Positions 33,738 to 45,460 are shown, counted from the first letter of the stretch. The stretch: 46,377 nt of DNA from Scenedesmus sp. ARA3 (GCA_004335835.1 RWJK01000932.1:1-46377), one strand, 5' to 3'. Program-made: numbers and translations. The notes: a model not told the origin generated them from the letters alone.

Positions 33738-34641
33738 GGTTGAAAGGTGTGGAATAAAGCGGTGGAGGCTTGTCGAACAGTGAAGGCAGTGACCGCCTTA
33801 CTGCGACTACACGCTGGCGCCCAAATCTTTAAAGCAAATGACGACTGGTTTGCTGCTAAATGTTTTGGTGAGTACAAGCTTGGATTGATTCTTGTGTCTG
33901 TATGTTCGTTTATATCGGGTTGGCTGGCTATGCCGGCCCGGCAACCCGGCTCTATTGCCCTGAACCCGGACTGCCGGAAGTGGGCAGCAGCCAGTTGCAC
34001 TGGGAAGGTAGAAGCTGCGTTTCCGGCTGGAAAGGGCAGCTATTTGTTGCGACTGCGGAATAATGCACTTCGTCGAATCAGTGAATTTGGCAAAATTCTG
34101 GGTGAGTTGCCTTAGTCCAAAATCAAGTTGCCAATGTTGCCAACGAATGCAGTGGGCGGCAGGTCCCGCCACTGCACAACATACAGAAAGTTGCCGGTTG
34201 CATTCATTACAAGCACAAGCACAATGCACAACAAGAAGCAACTAGCACTGCAAATATTTAACAGGCGGGAATGTTTCGATGTGTCTTGTTGTTACAAAGG
34301 TGAACAGGTACATGCAGGACTCCTGTTCTGCACAGCAACTGTTTTGACCAGCCCAGACTGCACCGTAGCAGCAAACGACAATGTGGTGTTCAGCCTCACC
34401 GCGCTGAGAGATTTTTAAAAAGCCCTCAAGCCTGCTGCAACATCAAATAATCAAACATGCAGCTGCATGCTGTGGTAATAACATGAGGTGCAATGCGCTA
34501 CCAACAGCTCACTGTTGCGCCGACGAACGCCAAGTGCAAGTGCCGCATGCAGCGCCACACTTCAGCGCTCACAAATCACAAACACCAGCTGTAGCTGCAG
34601 CACTGTCAGCCGTCCGGCAGCCTTCAGCACCAACAGCTGCC
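33738..34641. other. Region between acyltransferase 3' end and KCS start
   Basis: Expected to contain the KCS promoter and the acyltransferase 3' UTR. A 122-codon frame (33747-34115, +) has no recognisable family. TTACA at 34292-34296, which is TGTAA on the minus strand, is a possible acyltransferase poly(A) signal about 350 bp past its stop. Confidence 0.4.
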
Positions 34642-37600
34642 TCAGCAGGCGACTATCAAACACATCAAGCCCTTACTCGCCCCACGCACGCGCCCAGCCA
34701 GCAGCCGCAGCCAGCGCAGCAGCAGCCACGGCAGGCAGCCCAGCAGCAGCCACAGCGTCATCGCAATGCTGTTGGGGTACAGCAGCCCTTCAAGTGTGGC
34801 AGGCCTTGTCAGCACCTGCTGGAAGCCCAGCTGGCGCCAGGCCTTGTACAGCGCCGCTGTCCTGCAAGCAGCACATGGTGGACAGTTACAGCATGGCATG
34901 AGACTTGCTGCTGTGCTTGTCATGCTTTGGGATGCACCTGGTTACAAGCAGCTGCTGGAAGCCCAGCTGGCGCTAGGCCTTGTACAGCGCTGCTGTCCTG
35001 CAAGCAGCACATGGCGGACAGTTACAGCATGGCATGAGACTTGCTGCTGTGATTGTCATGCATTGGGATGCACCTGGTTACAAGCAGCTGCTGGAAGCCC
35101 AGCTGGCGCCAGGCCTTGTACAGCGCTGCTGTCCTGCAAGCAGCACATGGCGGACAGTTACAGCATGGCATGAGACTTGCTGCTGTGATTGTCATGCTTT
35201 GGGATGCACCTGGTTACAAGCAGCTGCTGGAAGCCCAGCTGGCGCCAGGCCTTGTACAGCGCTGCTGTCCTGCAAGCAGCAAGCACAGAACATGCACAGC
35301 AGCAAACACTTAGCATTCAAGCCATGCAGTGCACAGATGTACTTGCTGCAGTTCGCGGGCCACCTTATAGTAATTCCCATGACTTGTCTGGATGCCCTCA
35401 TTCCCTAGCTGCTGCATACTCACTTGTGCTTTGGGAATGAGACCTCAATCTGCAGGTCATGCCCAGGTTGCCCGTCTGCGCGTGGCAGTGCTGTAGCCAT
35501 GACGATGCGGTCCATGTAGGAAGACAGCATTCGCACTGAACTGGCGACAAACTGCGTGCCTGCAGCCCCAGCAGCATCACACAAAGCAACACAGTATATG
35601 CGTGCTTGAGGTGCAGCGCAGTGTGCAAAGCTTGAGGGGGAAAGTAATCTGTGCATTCTGCAAGCTGTGGTTCAAAACTGCACTCGCAGGAACCAAGATG
35701 AGCAGCACCAACCCTACATGTACCTGACCTGGCAATGCAGTCGTCCAATCCATCGGGATGCTGCTGTACATAGCAGCCTTGGCAGCTCAGCTACACTGCA
35801 GGAGCCGCTAGCCCAAACAACATGCACCATTTACACAATCTTGAAGCAATCCACCACCACGGAATGTGTGTGTGGCGCACCTGGCAGTGTGGGCAGGTCA
35901 GCAGCGCTGCATGTGATGCTGTCCATGACCACGTCCCCTGCATCAGTCTGCAGCAGCCCCTGGCATAGCTGCACCTTGGATGTCCAGCCTGCACGCCGCG
36001 CCGCCTCAAACCACTCAAACTGCGGGCAGCCATACATAATGTGTTTTGATAACACTTGATAACTCTTCACGTGTGAGTGCTATACATACAGCTGCAGCTG
36101 CTGGGTGTAGTTGCTGCAAGGCAGTGCTAGTGCGCAATATATGCTTCAGGCGTAGCAGCTGGTCCTTGCAGGAGCTGCCAAAGTGCCCAGCAAGCATGCA
36201 TACCTCAACCAGACAACAGAGCGCTTGCAGGAAACAGCACAAACCGCTTGCAGGCAACAGCACCATCCCACCTGCTTGTTGATGGTGCCCCGTGGGTTGC
36301 CGAGCTCTTCCTGCAAGCCAGTTCTTAGGTGGTGAATCAGCTTCGGGCTTGCAGCACACACGCCAGCATCAGCAGCTGCAGCAGCTGCACGCGCAGCAGC
36401 TGCAGCTAGCAGCGGCTCGGGGCACCACACACGAATGCCCGACACTGAGGCGTTGGTGGCGCTGTCTTCTGGTATATCCATGCCGCACCTATGCACTCAA
36501 GGAGGTGGTGCACACAGACACCATGTGCTGTCAATGTACTTTGGTTGTACTTCTGATCTGCTGACTGTTAGTGACTGCTTAGCAAAAGTTGCCGCAAAAC
36601 AAGCTGGTGTCTCAGCTCAACCACTGGTGGCAGATACTAGCAGCTGCAAACTGCTGCAACTGCGCAGCTCGTGGCCCTTCACTGCTGTGACTGCAGGACT
36701 TGGCACAAACGCCCTGCTGCATCCTTGCTACAGACAAGCACTTTCACAGCCAGCTGCCTCACCTGCCGCCTCTCAAGTTGACCACTGTTGACAGATGCAA
36801 CCCCCCAAGCTGCTGCGCCTTCTCAGGCGCTGCTGCATACATGGTCGCCAGCAGCACCGCTGCTGCCGCCCCATTGGCTGAGTACCACATGCCTTGTGGC
36901 AGCGGGCAGGCTGCTGCTGCTGCCGCCTTCCAGTGCTGCAGCTGCTGCCCAGGGATGCGCCACACGCTGAACTCGCTGTCTGAACTTTGCAGGAGGCCTT
37001 TCCAGCCCATGAGGCAGCTGTCTGCTGGGTCCAGGGGGTCCCACTGCATGCACAAACATGAGAGTTCTTCAGCAAAGTGGTAGCATCAATGTTATGAAGC
37101 AGCGCAGGTCGTGCAGGCATGCTACTGCGGCAGCAGGAGTGGCTGCCCAGGTGATTCTATCAGGTGTGCATGTGCATGCTTGTTGCCGCAGCGCCCACTT
37201 CTGTTACGGCTATGCTGTGGGTGTTGGCATGCACTTGTGTGCAGTACAACAAGAGCTTGGAGGTGTCGTGCCCCATGTCCTGCAAGTACTGGTGCATGTA
37301 GGTGATGGTAACACTACGATGAAAGTCAAGTCCTAGGTAGAAATAGAAGATGCAGCTGTGTAATTGAGACTCACAGGGAAGGGGCACTTGTCACCAGCGT
37401 GCTCAGCAAGCCACTGCCTGCACTCCAGCTTGGACTGCGGCAGCTGCCACTGCATGCTTGAGTAGCAGCTCCGGTCAAACATGCTGCTGTCCGCTTGTGA
37501 TGCAGCTGCTGCCGCTGCTGGTGTTGCTGATGCCAAGGCAGCTGCTGGTGCAGCCGCAGGCTTGGCTGATGTAGCGCTAGCTGCTGCTGCTGCTGCACCT

Positions 37601-38583
37601 GCAATGGCTGCTTGCTCCAGCCACAGGTGCAGAAACTTGTGTGCTGACAGCTGGTCAAACACGCAGTGGTCAACGCTGAAGACCAGGATTGACTTGCCAG
37701 CATCTGGCCAGCTGGTGACCTGCAGTGCAGTGCAGCACCGGCGCAAGGCGGTTCATTCATGTGCTGGCAGCTGCACCAAGTGAAGTAGCACGTCTGCAAT
37801 CAACCAGGGTTGAAAACATTGACACAAAAAAGTCTAACTGACGGACCAGCTGTTGTGAAGCTAAGCCGGGTAGCACATGCTGCTGTCTATGATCTTCTGT
37901 CCCTAGCTGGTGGCGTCCTGCAACAACTGCCACCTGCAGTTGCAGCTGCGACTCCAGCAGCTATTGGTCTGCTGCCCTTGTTCCTGCAAAGCATTGCTGT
38001 TTCTAGGCCCACCTTGGCTCCTGCAAGCCTGCCTCCAGACACATCTGGCAGTGCACCCTGCCACCACAGCTGCCAAGTGCTCCATATGCTGGGCACGCTG
38101 TTACCCTTGCGCTCAGCAGCAGTGAAGCTGAAGTTGCTGCTGTGTTTGCTGCTGGTGCTGCTGTCGTTGCTGTTGCTGCTGTTGCTGTTGCTGGCCCATC
38201 GCAGTAGTACGCTGCCGTCGGTCTTGTTTTGCTCAAGCCAGCCCTGCAGGACTGGGTATTGGTCCAGCGCCCTGTTGTGTGTAATGGTGAATATGAATTC
38301 AGATCCGTTTCTGTAAGCACTGTCTTGAGCCATGGTGGTGGCACATCCCATTGCCGCAGCAGCTTGCTGTGCTGCATAGCTCGTTGGGTCTGCAGCTCGC
38401 TGCTCAGTTGCGAGCAGCACACCTGTTCAACCCTGCTTGCAGAGCCTTCAATGGCAGCCGGCCATCGTACTCAATGTACTGAGTGACGTACAGGCCCCTG
38501 GCAGCAGCATCCAGTGCCATCAAGTGCACGCTGCAGGCATTCCGAACAGCCCTGCCAAGCAGGCGAGAGCCTGTCATTTCCAT
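34642..38583 (-). CDS. HXXXD (BAHD-like) acyltransferase with C-terminal membrane anchor
   Basis: Exons on the minus strand: 38583-38423, 38271-38013, 37719-37375, 37043-36763, 36488-36272, 36019-35881, 35559-35424, 34861-34642 (585 aa), with three optional 60-nt exons between the last two. The N-terminal LKALQAGLNRALDQYPVLQGW matches the usual family opening around a 'YP.L.G' core. The catalytic-type motif is H158-C-V-F-D162 in FSVDHCVFDQLS. VVNLRGGR (about 342-349) resembles the RxR region after the mid-domain crossover, and DLQIEVSFP near 500 resembles the final strand. No DFGWG motif was seen. Exon 8 adds a hydrophobic span (about 545-561) followed by Arg-rich sequence, unusual for soluble BAHD enzymes. 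Donor/acceptor substrates are unknown. A wax-synthase-like or condensation-like HXXXD protein is the alternative. Confidence 0.65.
34816..35277 (-). repeat. 136-bp tandem array containing a duplicated 60-nt exon
   Basis: Three full copies plus a partial fourth with an exact 136-bp period. Each full unit has an acceptor (GCTTGCAG), a 60-nt exon-like core (35269-35210, 35133-35074, 34997-34938) and a donor (CCAG|GTGCAT). The fourth copy is the 5' part of the terminal coding exon (from 34861). The cores encode TAALYKAWRQLGFQQLLVTR and start and end in phase 2, so any number can be spliced in. The 34997-34938 copy has TGG changed to TAG (34975-34973). Confidence 0.9.
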
Positions 38584-39741
38584 ACTATATGAAGTCAAGT
38601 ACGTCAGTATTGCAACATGCTTTGACAGCGACGGACGGAAGACGCCAGTACAAGGCGGGAACGGCGTGTCGTGTGCAGCTGCAAACGAAGGAGACTTGAT
38701 AACGAAGTGTTGATATGAATTCCCAAATCAAAACAATACAATGGCACTATTGTAACGAAGCTCAGCTGGGAAGTGACTGTTGGAGACATATGGTGCATAC
38801 AACCTCGTTGAGCTGTGCACAGCTCCCAGCCCTTCCTTTGTTTGTGCATGTGGCTGGCTAAGCTCATGATCAGCTTGGCGGCAGATCCCAGCCGCCCTGC
38901 GTGTGGTCGTGTTGAAGATTAGAATGCTGCTGCCTGTCAGAGTTGTGCTGGCAGGTCATTCAGTTGCTCACCTTCACGACGTGAGCCCGCTGCTGCGCCT
39001 GTGTCCTGGAGGGACCTAGAGATGAGCATGCCCCTGCTGCCACTTTATAAACAGGAGGTTTGCACCTAGTCACCTAATGTCAACGACCGAAACATTCTTA
39101 TCATGGGCCTGCAGGTTGAGGCGCAGCCATGGGTTGCTGCAGTCAGCAGTGCACCACGTGCACGCTGCTGCCACTGCAGCAGAACAGACCATAGCATAGC
39201 AGTTCACTAAACATTGAGGCACATGCCCTGAAGAGGGGTTTTGAAATAACAAGAACGACAAGGAGAGAGCCTGTGGTTTAAGCACTCCAGTAATACTTGC
39301 CAGCACAGCATGTCACATTCTGGCGGTTCTGCTGAGCATCGCTGGCATGGGGTGCTATGGGGTGCCTGCTATCATCATGATGCGAAGCCTACTTCAGGCT
39401 GCTTGTAATCAAGCCTTAGCTTGCTGCTGGCTAAGCAAGCTTTCACCTTTCCGTTCCACTCTGCTAGTTGTGCTTGTCAGTGCCACTGCAATTGCTGCCC
39501 AAACACAACAGCCACAGCTCACACTTTGATACGCACTGCGTATGGCTGAGCTAGTAGAAGCCGGATCGCGAGACACTGCCGCGTTGCAGGCTGCTTTCAC
39601 GCAAGCTGTGCACAAGTGGGTGCTACCTGCTGCTGCTGTCGTGGCACAGATACTCTCGACAATTGCAGCAGGATCGGTTACATGGTTGCTTAGCGGTATT
39701 TGCCTTGACGCAGGCACCACGCCGAGCTATGCAGCCGCGGC
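38584..39741. promoter_or_regulatory. Divergent region between acyltransferase and HECT gene
   Basis: Holds both promoters. An ATG at 39542 opens a 67-codon frame (to 39745) overlapping the assigned HECT start. It could be a 5' exon, an upstream ORF or chance. No TATA box is convincing. Confidence 0.4.
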
Positions 39742-41098
39742 ATGAATCCGAACGAGGCTTGTGCTCTTGCACTCAGGGCAGCAGCTGGCCAAGGTAAGGC
39801 CATATGTCCCTGCCTGATGCTAGGCGGCTGTCAGGGAACTGCTAGCAGGTATCATGCAGCTTTAGATGAACAAAAGGCTGTTGTCGCTTCACACTGGGTA
39901 GCAGGGCACGGCCTTGTGGTACATTGCTGCCACTGACCCTGCTGCCCTGTAACTGCTGTTTGTCGCGCTACTGTGGGCGCTGCAGTTTTACTACCTGTGC
40001 GGCTATCAGAGCTGTACGAAGCACTCAAGGAGGCAGAGAGCAGCAGAAACTACCAGAGCGTCTGCAGCATGGTGAGCAGCAGCATGCGCATGTTGCAGCA
40101 GCATGGCCAGGTGCAGGCACCTGACAGTGTGCATGGCAGCAACAGCAGCAGTCCTTGCATGCATCAGCGGCGCTTGATGCATCAGACATGATGCATATCG
40201 AGGTCTTGAACACCGTTCCAGGGTATGTGTGAACGCAGGTGTGCGTATGCAATTACAGTTGCAGGTGCTGTTGGCAATGTCTCATGCTGCGGGGACAATG
40301 TACAACCTTGCTGGCCAGCACTCAAAGCATAGCACACATAGCAGCACTGACAGCAAGTCTGCGACTTTTTTGTTACATTATGTAACCTGTCAACCATGGC
40401 AATTTGGTTTAAAGGCCTAGCCACATCATTTGATTACTGCTCTGCATCGGGCATATGCCCTGCTGCTGTCCACCACTGTGCAGATCCGCACATTCTTCGC
40501 CAGCCCAGATGCACTGCAGGCAGCCTTCTGGCCACAGCAGCAGCAGCAGCAGCAGCAGGATGCATCTGAGCAAACAAACAGCAGCAGCAACGGCAGCTCC
40601 TTGCCGGAGCAACCGCAGCAGCCAACATCAAGCAGCAGCGCCACACCTCCAGCAGCAGCAGCAGCCAAGTTGCAGCAGCAGCCGCCGTGGCTGCAGATAG
40701 ACCCAGCAGCAGTGCAGCAACTGCATGACCGGCTGGAGGCCTGCCACTCTGAGGCAGTCAGGGATGCACTGCTGGAGGGCGGGCAGCAGCTGCTGCTGCA
40801 CATCTCCGACTGCTTCCACCAGGGCAAAGACAACCCAGGCTTCTGCCGGCAGGTGCGTTATAATACGCATCAGTGTTGTGCATATTCTGCAGTGAATGTC
40901 TCTCTGGGCTATTAATGGCAGCAAGTCACATGCCAGTCCTGTTCAAAGGTGCCGCGTGTGCAGGTCGGCAGCGGTAGCCAACCATGCCAACTTGACTTCT
41001 TCGCTCTCTTGCTAAAATATATCAGCTGCAGCTGCCATCCAGTCCACTGTAGCTGCGCTGCTTATGTCTGCCTTCCAGCTGTGCTGATGGCGTCAAAC

Positions 41099-41131
<33 letters not shown>

Positions 41132-42160
41132 CTGCGGCTGCGGCTGCACATTCTGCCAAATTCAGGTGTGTGGGCTGCTGGCCAACCCCTGGCTGCAGCA
41201 CATGGAGTGCCACCACCTGCTGGCAGCAGCAGCAGGCGTGCTGGTTGAGTTAGGGCAGGCCCAGTTTGGAGCAGCAGCGCCCTCAGGCATTGCCTGCGGC
41301 GTGCCTTACAGCCAGCAGCTGCAGCAGCTGCTGCAGACGTGGCAGGCGCCGGAGATGCGCAGGTGTGGCTGCTGCTGCTGCTGCTGGCTGTGGATGCTAG
41401 CCATGCAGCTGTTGCAGGACTCTAGGATCCAGACAAGCGGCAGGTAGTTCAGTGCTGAGCATGCCTGCAAAGACAGCTGTGAGCGCCTGCAGGAACAGCA
41501 CCAGCATGTTCTTGCTGCTTGCACGAACAAGCTCCAGCGCTTGCAGCAGCAGCAGTGCCTGCAAGAACAGCATAGCGAGCCAAAGCTGTTGTGCAGGGTT
41601 TTAAAAAGCATGCTGTTTGTTGTGTCACACAAGTTTGGTAACCGCATTTCTGCATGTTGCTGCTTTGTATGTAGGGTTGTTGCGCTGCTGCAGCAGTACA
41701 TCACTCTCACGCTATACCAGCAGCAAGCCATAACACCAGGCATAGAGGCAGCTACTCGGCTGCTGGGCCTGCTTGAGAAGGCTTCAAGCCAGCAGCAGCT
41801 GCTGGATATGGCTGAGTTCTATAATGATGCAGTGAATGAACCGGATTTCAATATCAAAGAAGACTACAAGCGCTGGAATGCGGTGCGTACACGAGTGTTA
41901 CACTACAGCTGCATGCAAGCAGCTTTTTTGATGGCCTTCGTGGAGGCACATACGTGCGCCGTCACCAACAAGTGTGACGTGGCGCGGCTCACAGTAATGG
42001 CGCGGTTACAGAAGAATTGACATGCATTGGAAGCAAATTGTCAGCTGATGTGGCTGCTGCAGTGCGTTTGTGTTGTTTCTGCCTCTGGTGACTGCTCCGC
42101 CAGGCAAACCACACATCTCAACTTCTCCTCATGACATCTTCATCACATCTTCATGACAAG

Positions 42161-42251
<91 letters not shown>

Positions 42252-44274
42252 GCCAGGGCCTGGGCCACTTCAGCTTCTGCGGCCACAGCTGGATCTACGA
42301 CCCCGCCTCCAAGTCGCGCATCCTGCAGCTGGAGAACCAGATGCAGCAGCTGGCAGCCTTCGAGAACAGCATGATGCAGGTGCGGATGTTAGTAATAATG
42401 CCTCACAGGTTTCATGCTTGCTGTGTCAGCGTAACGCTGGCAGCTGGAGAACCAGATGCAGCAGCTGGCAGCGTTTGAGAACATCATGATGCAGGTGCGG
42501 CTGTCAAATTGTTATCATTAAATATCATCAACTGTATTTCATGCATTTGTGGCTTTGCTGAGAAGGGTTTGCAGCTGGAAAACCAGACGCAGCAGCTGGC
42601 GGCCTTCGAGAACAGCATGATGCAGGTCAGGGTGTGATTGTAGTATCAGCCGGGCTGCCGCAAGGTGCTGCTCGTGCAACTGATTGGTGCTTAGGTAGAA
42701 CCACTTTGTACTCGCCTGTGCTCTCCCTGCTAGACAGCGTAGCCTCTATCGGTTGCTGCCGTGCTGAGTCTTGTCGTCCCACTTCTGTCTGCTGTGCGAC
42801 AAGATGAATGCCTGATCCTGCAGCGGGGCTCCCTTGCATTGGGGTGCGCAACAGTTCACCTGCCCCTGCTGTTGTGCTGCAGGCGCTGATGGGTGGTGCG
42901 CGTGAGAGCTGCCCCTTCCTGCTGCCTGCTTCTGCATGTTGGATGGGCACTTGATGTAGCACCCGTGCTGATATCAGCGGTGTTGCACTTGCTGTTGTTT
43001 TGCTCTAGTGCTGCTGTACAGGTGCTGATGGGTGGTGCGCGTGAGAGCTGCCCCTTCCTGCTGCTGCCCGCTCTTGCATGTTGGATGGGTGCCTGATGTA
43101 GCACCCGTGCTGCTGTTATGCTTTGCTGTGCAGAATTTGCTCTGCAGGCTCTGAAGAGGGGTGTTTGTGTACACTGCTCCGCAGTTGCCTGCGTGCTCTT
43201 GCTCTTGCAGCACCCATGCTGACATCGGCGGCGTTGCCCCTGCGGTTGTTCTGATCTACTGCTGCTGTACAGGCGCTGATGGGTGGTGCGCGTGAGAGCT
43301 GCCCCTTCCTGCTGCTGCGTGTGCGGCGCGGCAGCTACCTGCTGCGCGACACGCTGATGCAGATCAACAACGCCAAGAACAACGGCAGCCTCAAGAAGCC
43401 ACTCAAGGTGCGTGGTGTCGTCAATACAACACGTGTTATAATTTGCATGTGGGAGCGTGCAAGCAGGGTGTGTTCGGGAGCGAGGATTGCTTTCATTGGG
43501 AAGGGGCAGCACCAAGAGCAACGAGCCCTCAAGAGCTACTCAATGTGCTGGGTTTGATCAATTTACAGTTTGCATTGAACAAGTATGAGGGCAGGCTGCA
43601 GGGCAACTTTTTCAATACCATCCTGCACACCTTGCGCTCCTCTCAAACCCTTATCACGTGCCCCCGCAGGTCAAGTTCATCGGCGAGGAGGATGGCGGCA
43701 GTCATTTTTGCAACCATCTTGCCATCACATCCTGCACACAGCACTTCTCATCCCTGCTGCATGCAGACGTTGACCACGCGTTGACTTCACCACACGTTAA
43801 AATGACCGCAGGTCAAGTTTATCGGCGAGGAGGGCGTGGACGAGGGTGGGCTGCAGAAGGAGTTTTTCCAGCTGCTGGTGCGCGAGTGCTTCAACCCTGA
43901 GTTCGGCATGTTCGTGTACAGGTGGGCTGAGGAGAGGGTATAAAACCCTATAACCTTCGGGGTGGGGGTGGGGGAGGATGGAGGAGGGTGGAGGAGAGGT
44001 TTTGGGATCTCGTTTGGTGTTTGGCATGTTTGTTTACAGGTGGGGCAAAGGCGTACGCAAAACGTTATGCTTGCAAATCACTGAGTCGAGCACAGCAGGC
44101 CTTGCCGCACTCATTGTCAGGTGTTACTCCAGGTGTTGCATGCTGGTAATTGCATAACCTCCACCTGCTAAAGCAGCGCTTGCCGGTGCGCGGCTGTTGT
44201 TTTCTGTGGCTCAAGTCATGTGCGCAAACGCATGACTTCTTGACATGACTGCACAGCCTGTCCCACCCATGCTG

Positions 44275-44305
<31 letters not shown>

Positions 44306-45460
44306 GCCGCAGTGAGGAGACGCACCTGCACTGGTTCCATGCCAGCAGCATGGACCTGGACACAGAGTTTGAGCTCATCGGCATACTCATAGGTGCGCAG
44401 CACGCTGGTTGCAAGCCCCCGACAAACACAGCCATGCCCTTGTGCCGTAGTGCATTCCCTGCAGGCGTGCGCAGGTGTTGTGCTGTGATGCTGTGGTTGA
44501 TGTAAGGCTCAGTTGGTAGTCTTTCAGCACCCTCTGCTGCATCTGCCCTGTGTTCACATTTGCTTTGATCACGTGTGCAGCCCAAGAAAACGTAATTATG
44601 TGCTTCTGAACCTGTGTTTACTCTTGCTTTTGTGTTATTATATTTTCAAATGCAGGCCTGGCTATCTACAACAGCCACATCCTGGAGTTCCAGTTCCCGC
44701 TGGTGCTCTACAAGAAGCTCATGGGCCAGCCCCTGTCACTTCCCGATGACCTGGCGGAACTTCACCCCGAAATTCACGCCAGCCTGGGGAAGCTCGCGGC
44801 GATGAGCGACGATGAACTTGCAGGCATGGGGCTTACCTTCCAGGTGGGTGACACAGACACCAAACTGCAAACATCTGGCAGTTGTTCACTCTCTGCTGCC
44901 AAGCTGCATGCTGCCTGGTATCTGCTTGCTGTCAGTCTCACACTGCGTGTGTGCGGCCAGCAGTTACTGTAGTGACTTGTACAGCTATATCAACAGCTGC
45001 TACTGTCACCCGCGCTTTCCTTGCAAGTGTTGACAGAGATTGGGCGACGCGTGGCAAAGTCATCACAGAAACTCAAATCATAAACCTGACACCACCCTCG
45101 ATAAAACACTACTGCTGCTCTTGTCATGCACCGGCGGTGAAGCACTCCTGCTGGTCTTGTCCTGCAGGTGGAGAAATAGGTTGGCTTTGGCGCGCTTGTG
45201 CCAGTACGATTACAGAAACCCTGAAACACCACTACTACTTCTTTTGCCGTGCAGGTGGAGACAGAGGTCGGCTTTGGCGAGCGCGTGGCAGTCGACCTCG
45301 TGCCAAACGGCAGCAGCATGCCAGTGACAGCCGCCAACGTGCAGCGCTACATCAGCGCGTATGCGGAGCACCTGCTGAATGGGGCCATTGCACGCCAGTT
45401 TGGCGCCTTCCAGCGAGGCTTCCTGCGGCTGTGCAGCGGCAAGGCGCTGCACTTCTTCAG
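39742..45460 (+). CDS. UBE3A-like HECT E3 ubiquitin ligase, partial (C-lobe outside window)
   Basis: Exons: 39742-39793, 39986-40110, 40265-40381 (weak), 40484-40852, 41166-41362, 41675-41882, 42257-42379, 42444-42494, 42575-42625, 43273-43407, 43812-43921, 44313-44392, 44656-44843, 45255-45460; about 670 codons. Residues 1-430 are helical with a poly-Gln/Ser insert; [10 protein letters not shown] with KEDYKRW is typical of the segment preceding HECT in UBE3A-type ligases. The N-lobe is clear: [81 protein letters not shown], and [14 protein letters not shown] near the end. HECT ligases form a ubiquitin thioester on a Cys about 30 residues from the C-terminus; that Cys and the whole C-lobe are not in the window. 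The last exon ends in phase 2 at a GT donor, so the gene should continue. The start is tentative. Confidence 0.82.
42165..42253 (+). repeat. (TGC)~30 tract abutting a HECT-gene 3' splice site
   Basis: An uninterrupted run of about 30 TGC/CTG units ends at TGTGCCAG|GGCCTG, the acceptor of exon 42257-42379. It occupies the whole branch-point and polypyrimidine zone of the intron. Confidence 0.95.
42329..42625 (+). repeat. Tandem duplicated 51-nt exon in the HECT gene, three copies
   Basis: The 3' end of exon 42257-42379 ([17 protein letters not shown]) recurs as two stand-alone exons, 42444-42494 and 42575-42625. Each has its own CAG acceptor and a GTGCGG or GTCAGG donor, each is exactly 51 nt, and both begin and end in phase 0. 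Residue changes are minor (S to I in copy 2; M to T in copy 3), suggesting recent duplication or retained coding. Confidence 0.88.
42883..43325 (+). repeat. Partial copies of HECT exon 43273-43407
   Basis: Positions 42883-42930 and 43022-43066 repeat the acceptor and first roughly 45 nt of the real exon ([15 protein letters not shown]). Both then run into CATGTTGGATGGG and a stop (TGA/TGT-rich tail), followed by TGTAGCACCCGTGCTG. They lack the conserved [13 protein letters not shown] part, so they look like decoy exon starts. Confidence 0.85.
43670..43701 (+). repeat. Partial copy of the start of HECT exon 43812-43921
   Basis: CCGCAG|GTCAAGTTCATCGGCGAGGAGG duplicates the acceptor and first 22 nt of the real exon, then diverges. 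Using it would lose the [11 protein letters not shown] core. Confidence 0.85.
43959..44002 (+). repeat. G-rich tract in a HECT intron
   Basis: Runs of 4, 5 and 5 G separated by single T, followed by GGAGGAGGG-type sequence. It could form a G-quadruplex in DNA or pre-mRNA. Directly after it, 44019-44046 copies the exon end TTTGGCATGTTTGT..ACAG|GTGGG. Confidence 0.7.
44019..44046 (+). repeat. Copy of the 3' end of HECT exon 43812-43921
   Basis: TTTGGCATGTTTGTTTACAG followed by GTGGGG repeats the exon end (FGMFVY) and donor at 43902-43926, about 118 bp downstream. Confidence 0.8.
44275..44305 (+). repeat. CTG tract upstream of a HECT 3' splice site
   Basis: About ten CTG/CTGCCG units end seven bases before GGGCCGCAG|TGAGGAG, the acceptor of exon 44313-44392. 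Confidence 0.85.

Noticed and set aside
33747..34115. 122-codon + strand ORF divergent from KCS
   Set aside because: No recognisable domain; it overlaps the expected KCS promoter.
34816..35277. CRISPR array or satellite
   Set aside because: The 136-bp units have no short repeat/unique spacer pattern and contain exon cores with splice sites in a eukaryotic gene.
39542..39745. HECT gene start at ATG 39542
   Set aside because: The frame stops at 39745 and does not join the conserved downstream exons; 39742 does. A 5' exon role cannot be excluded.
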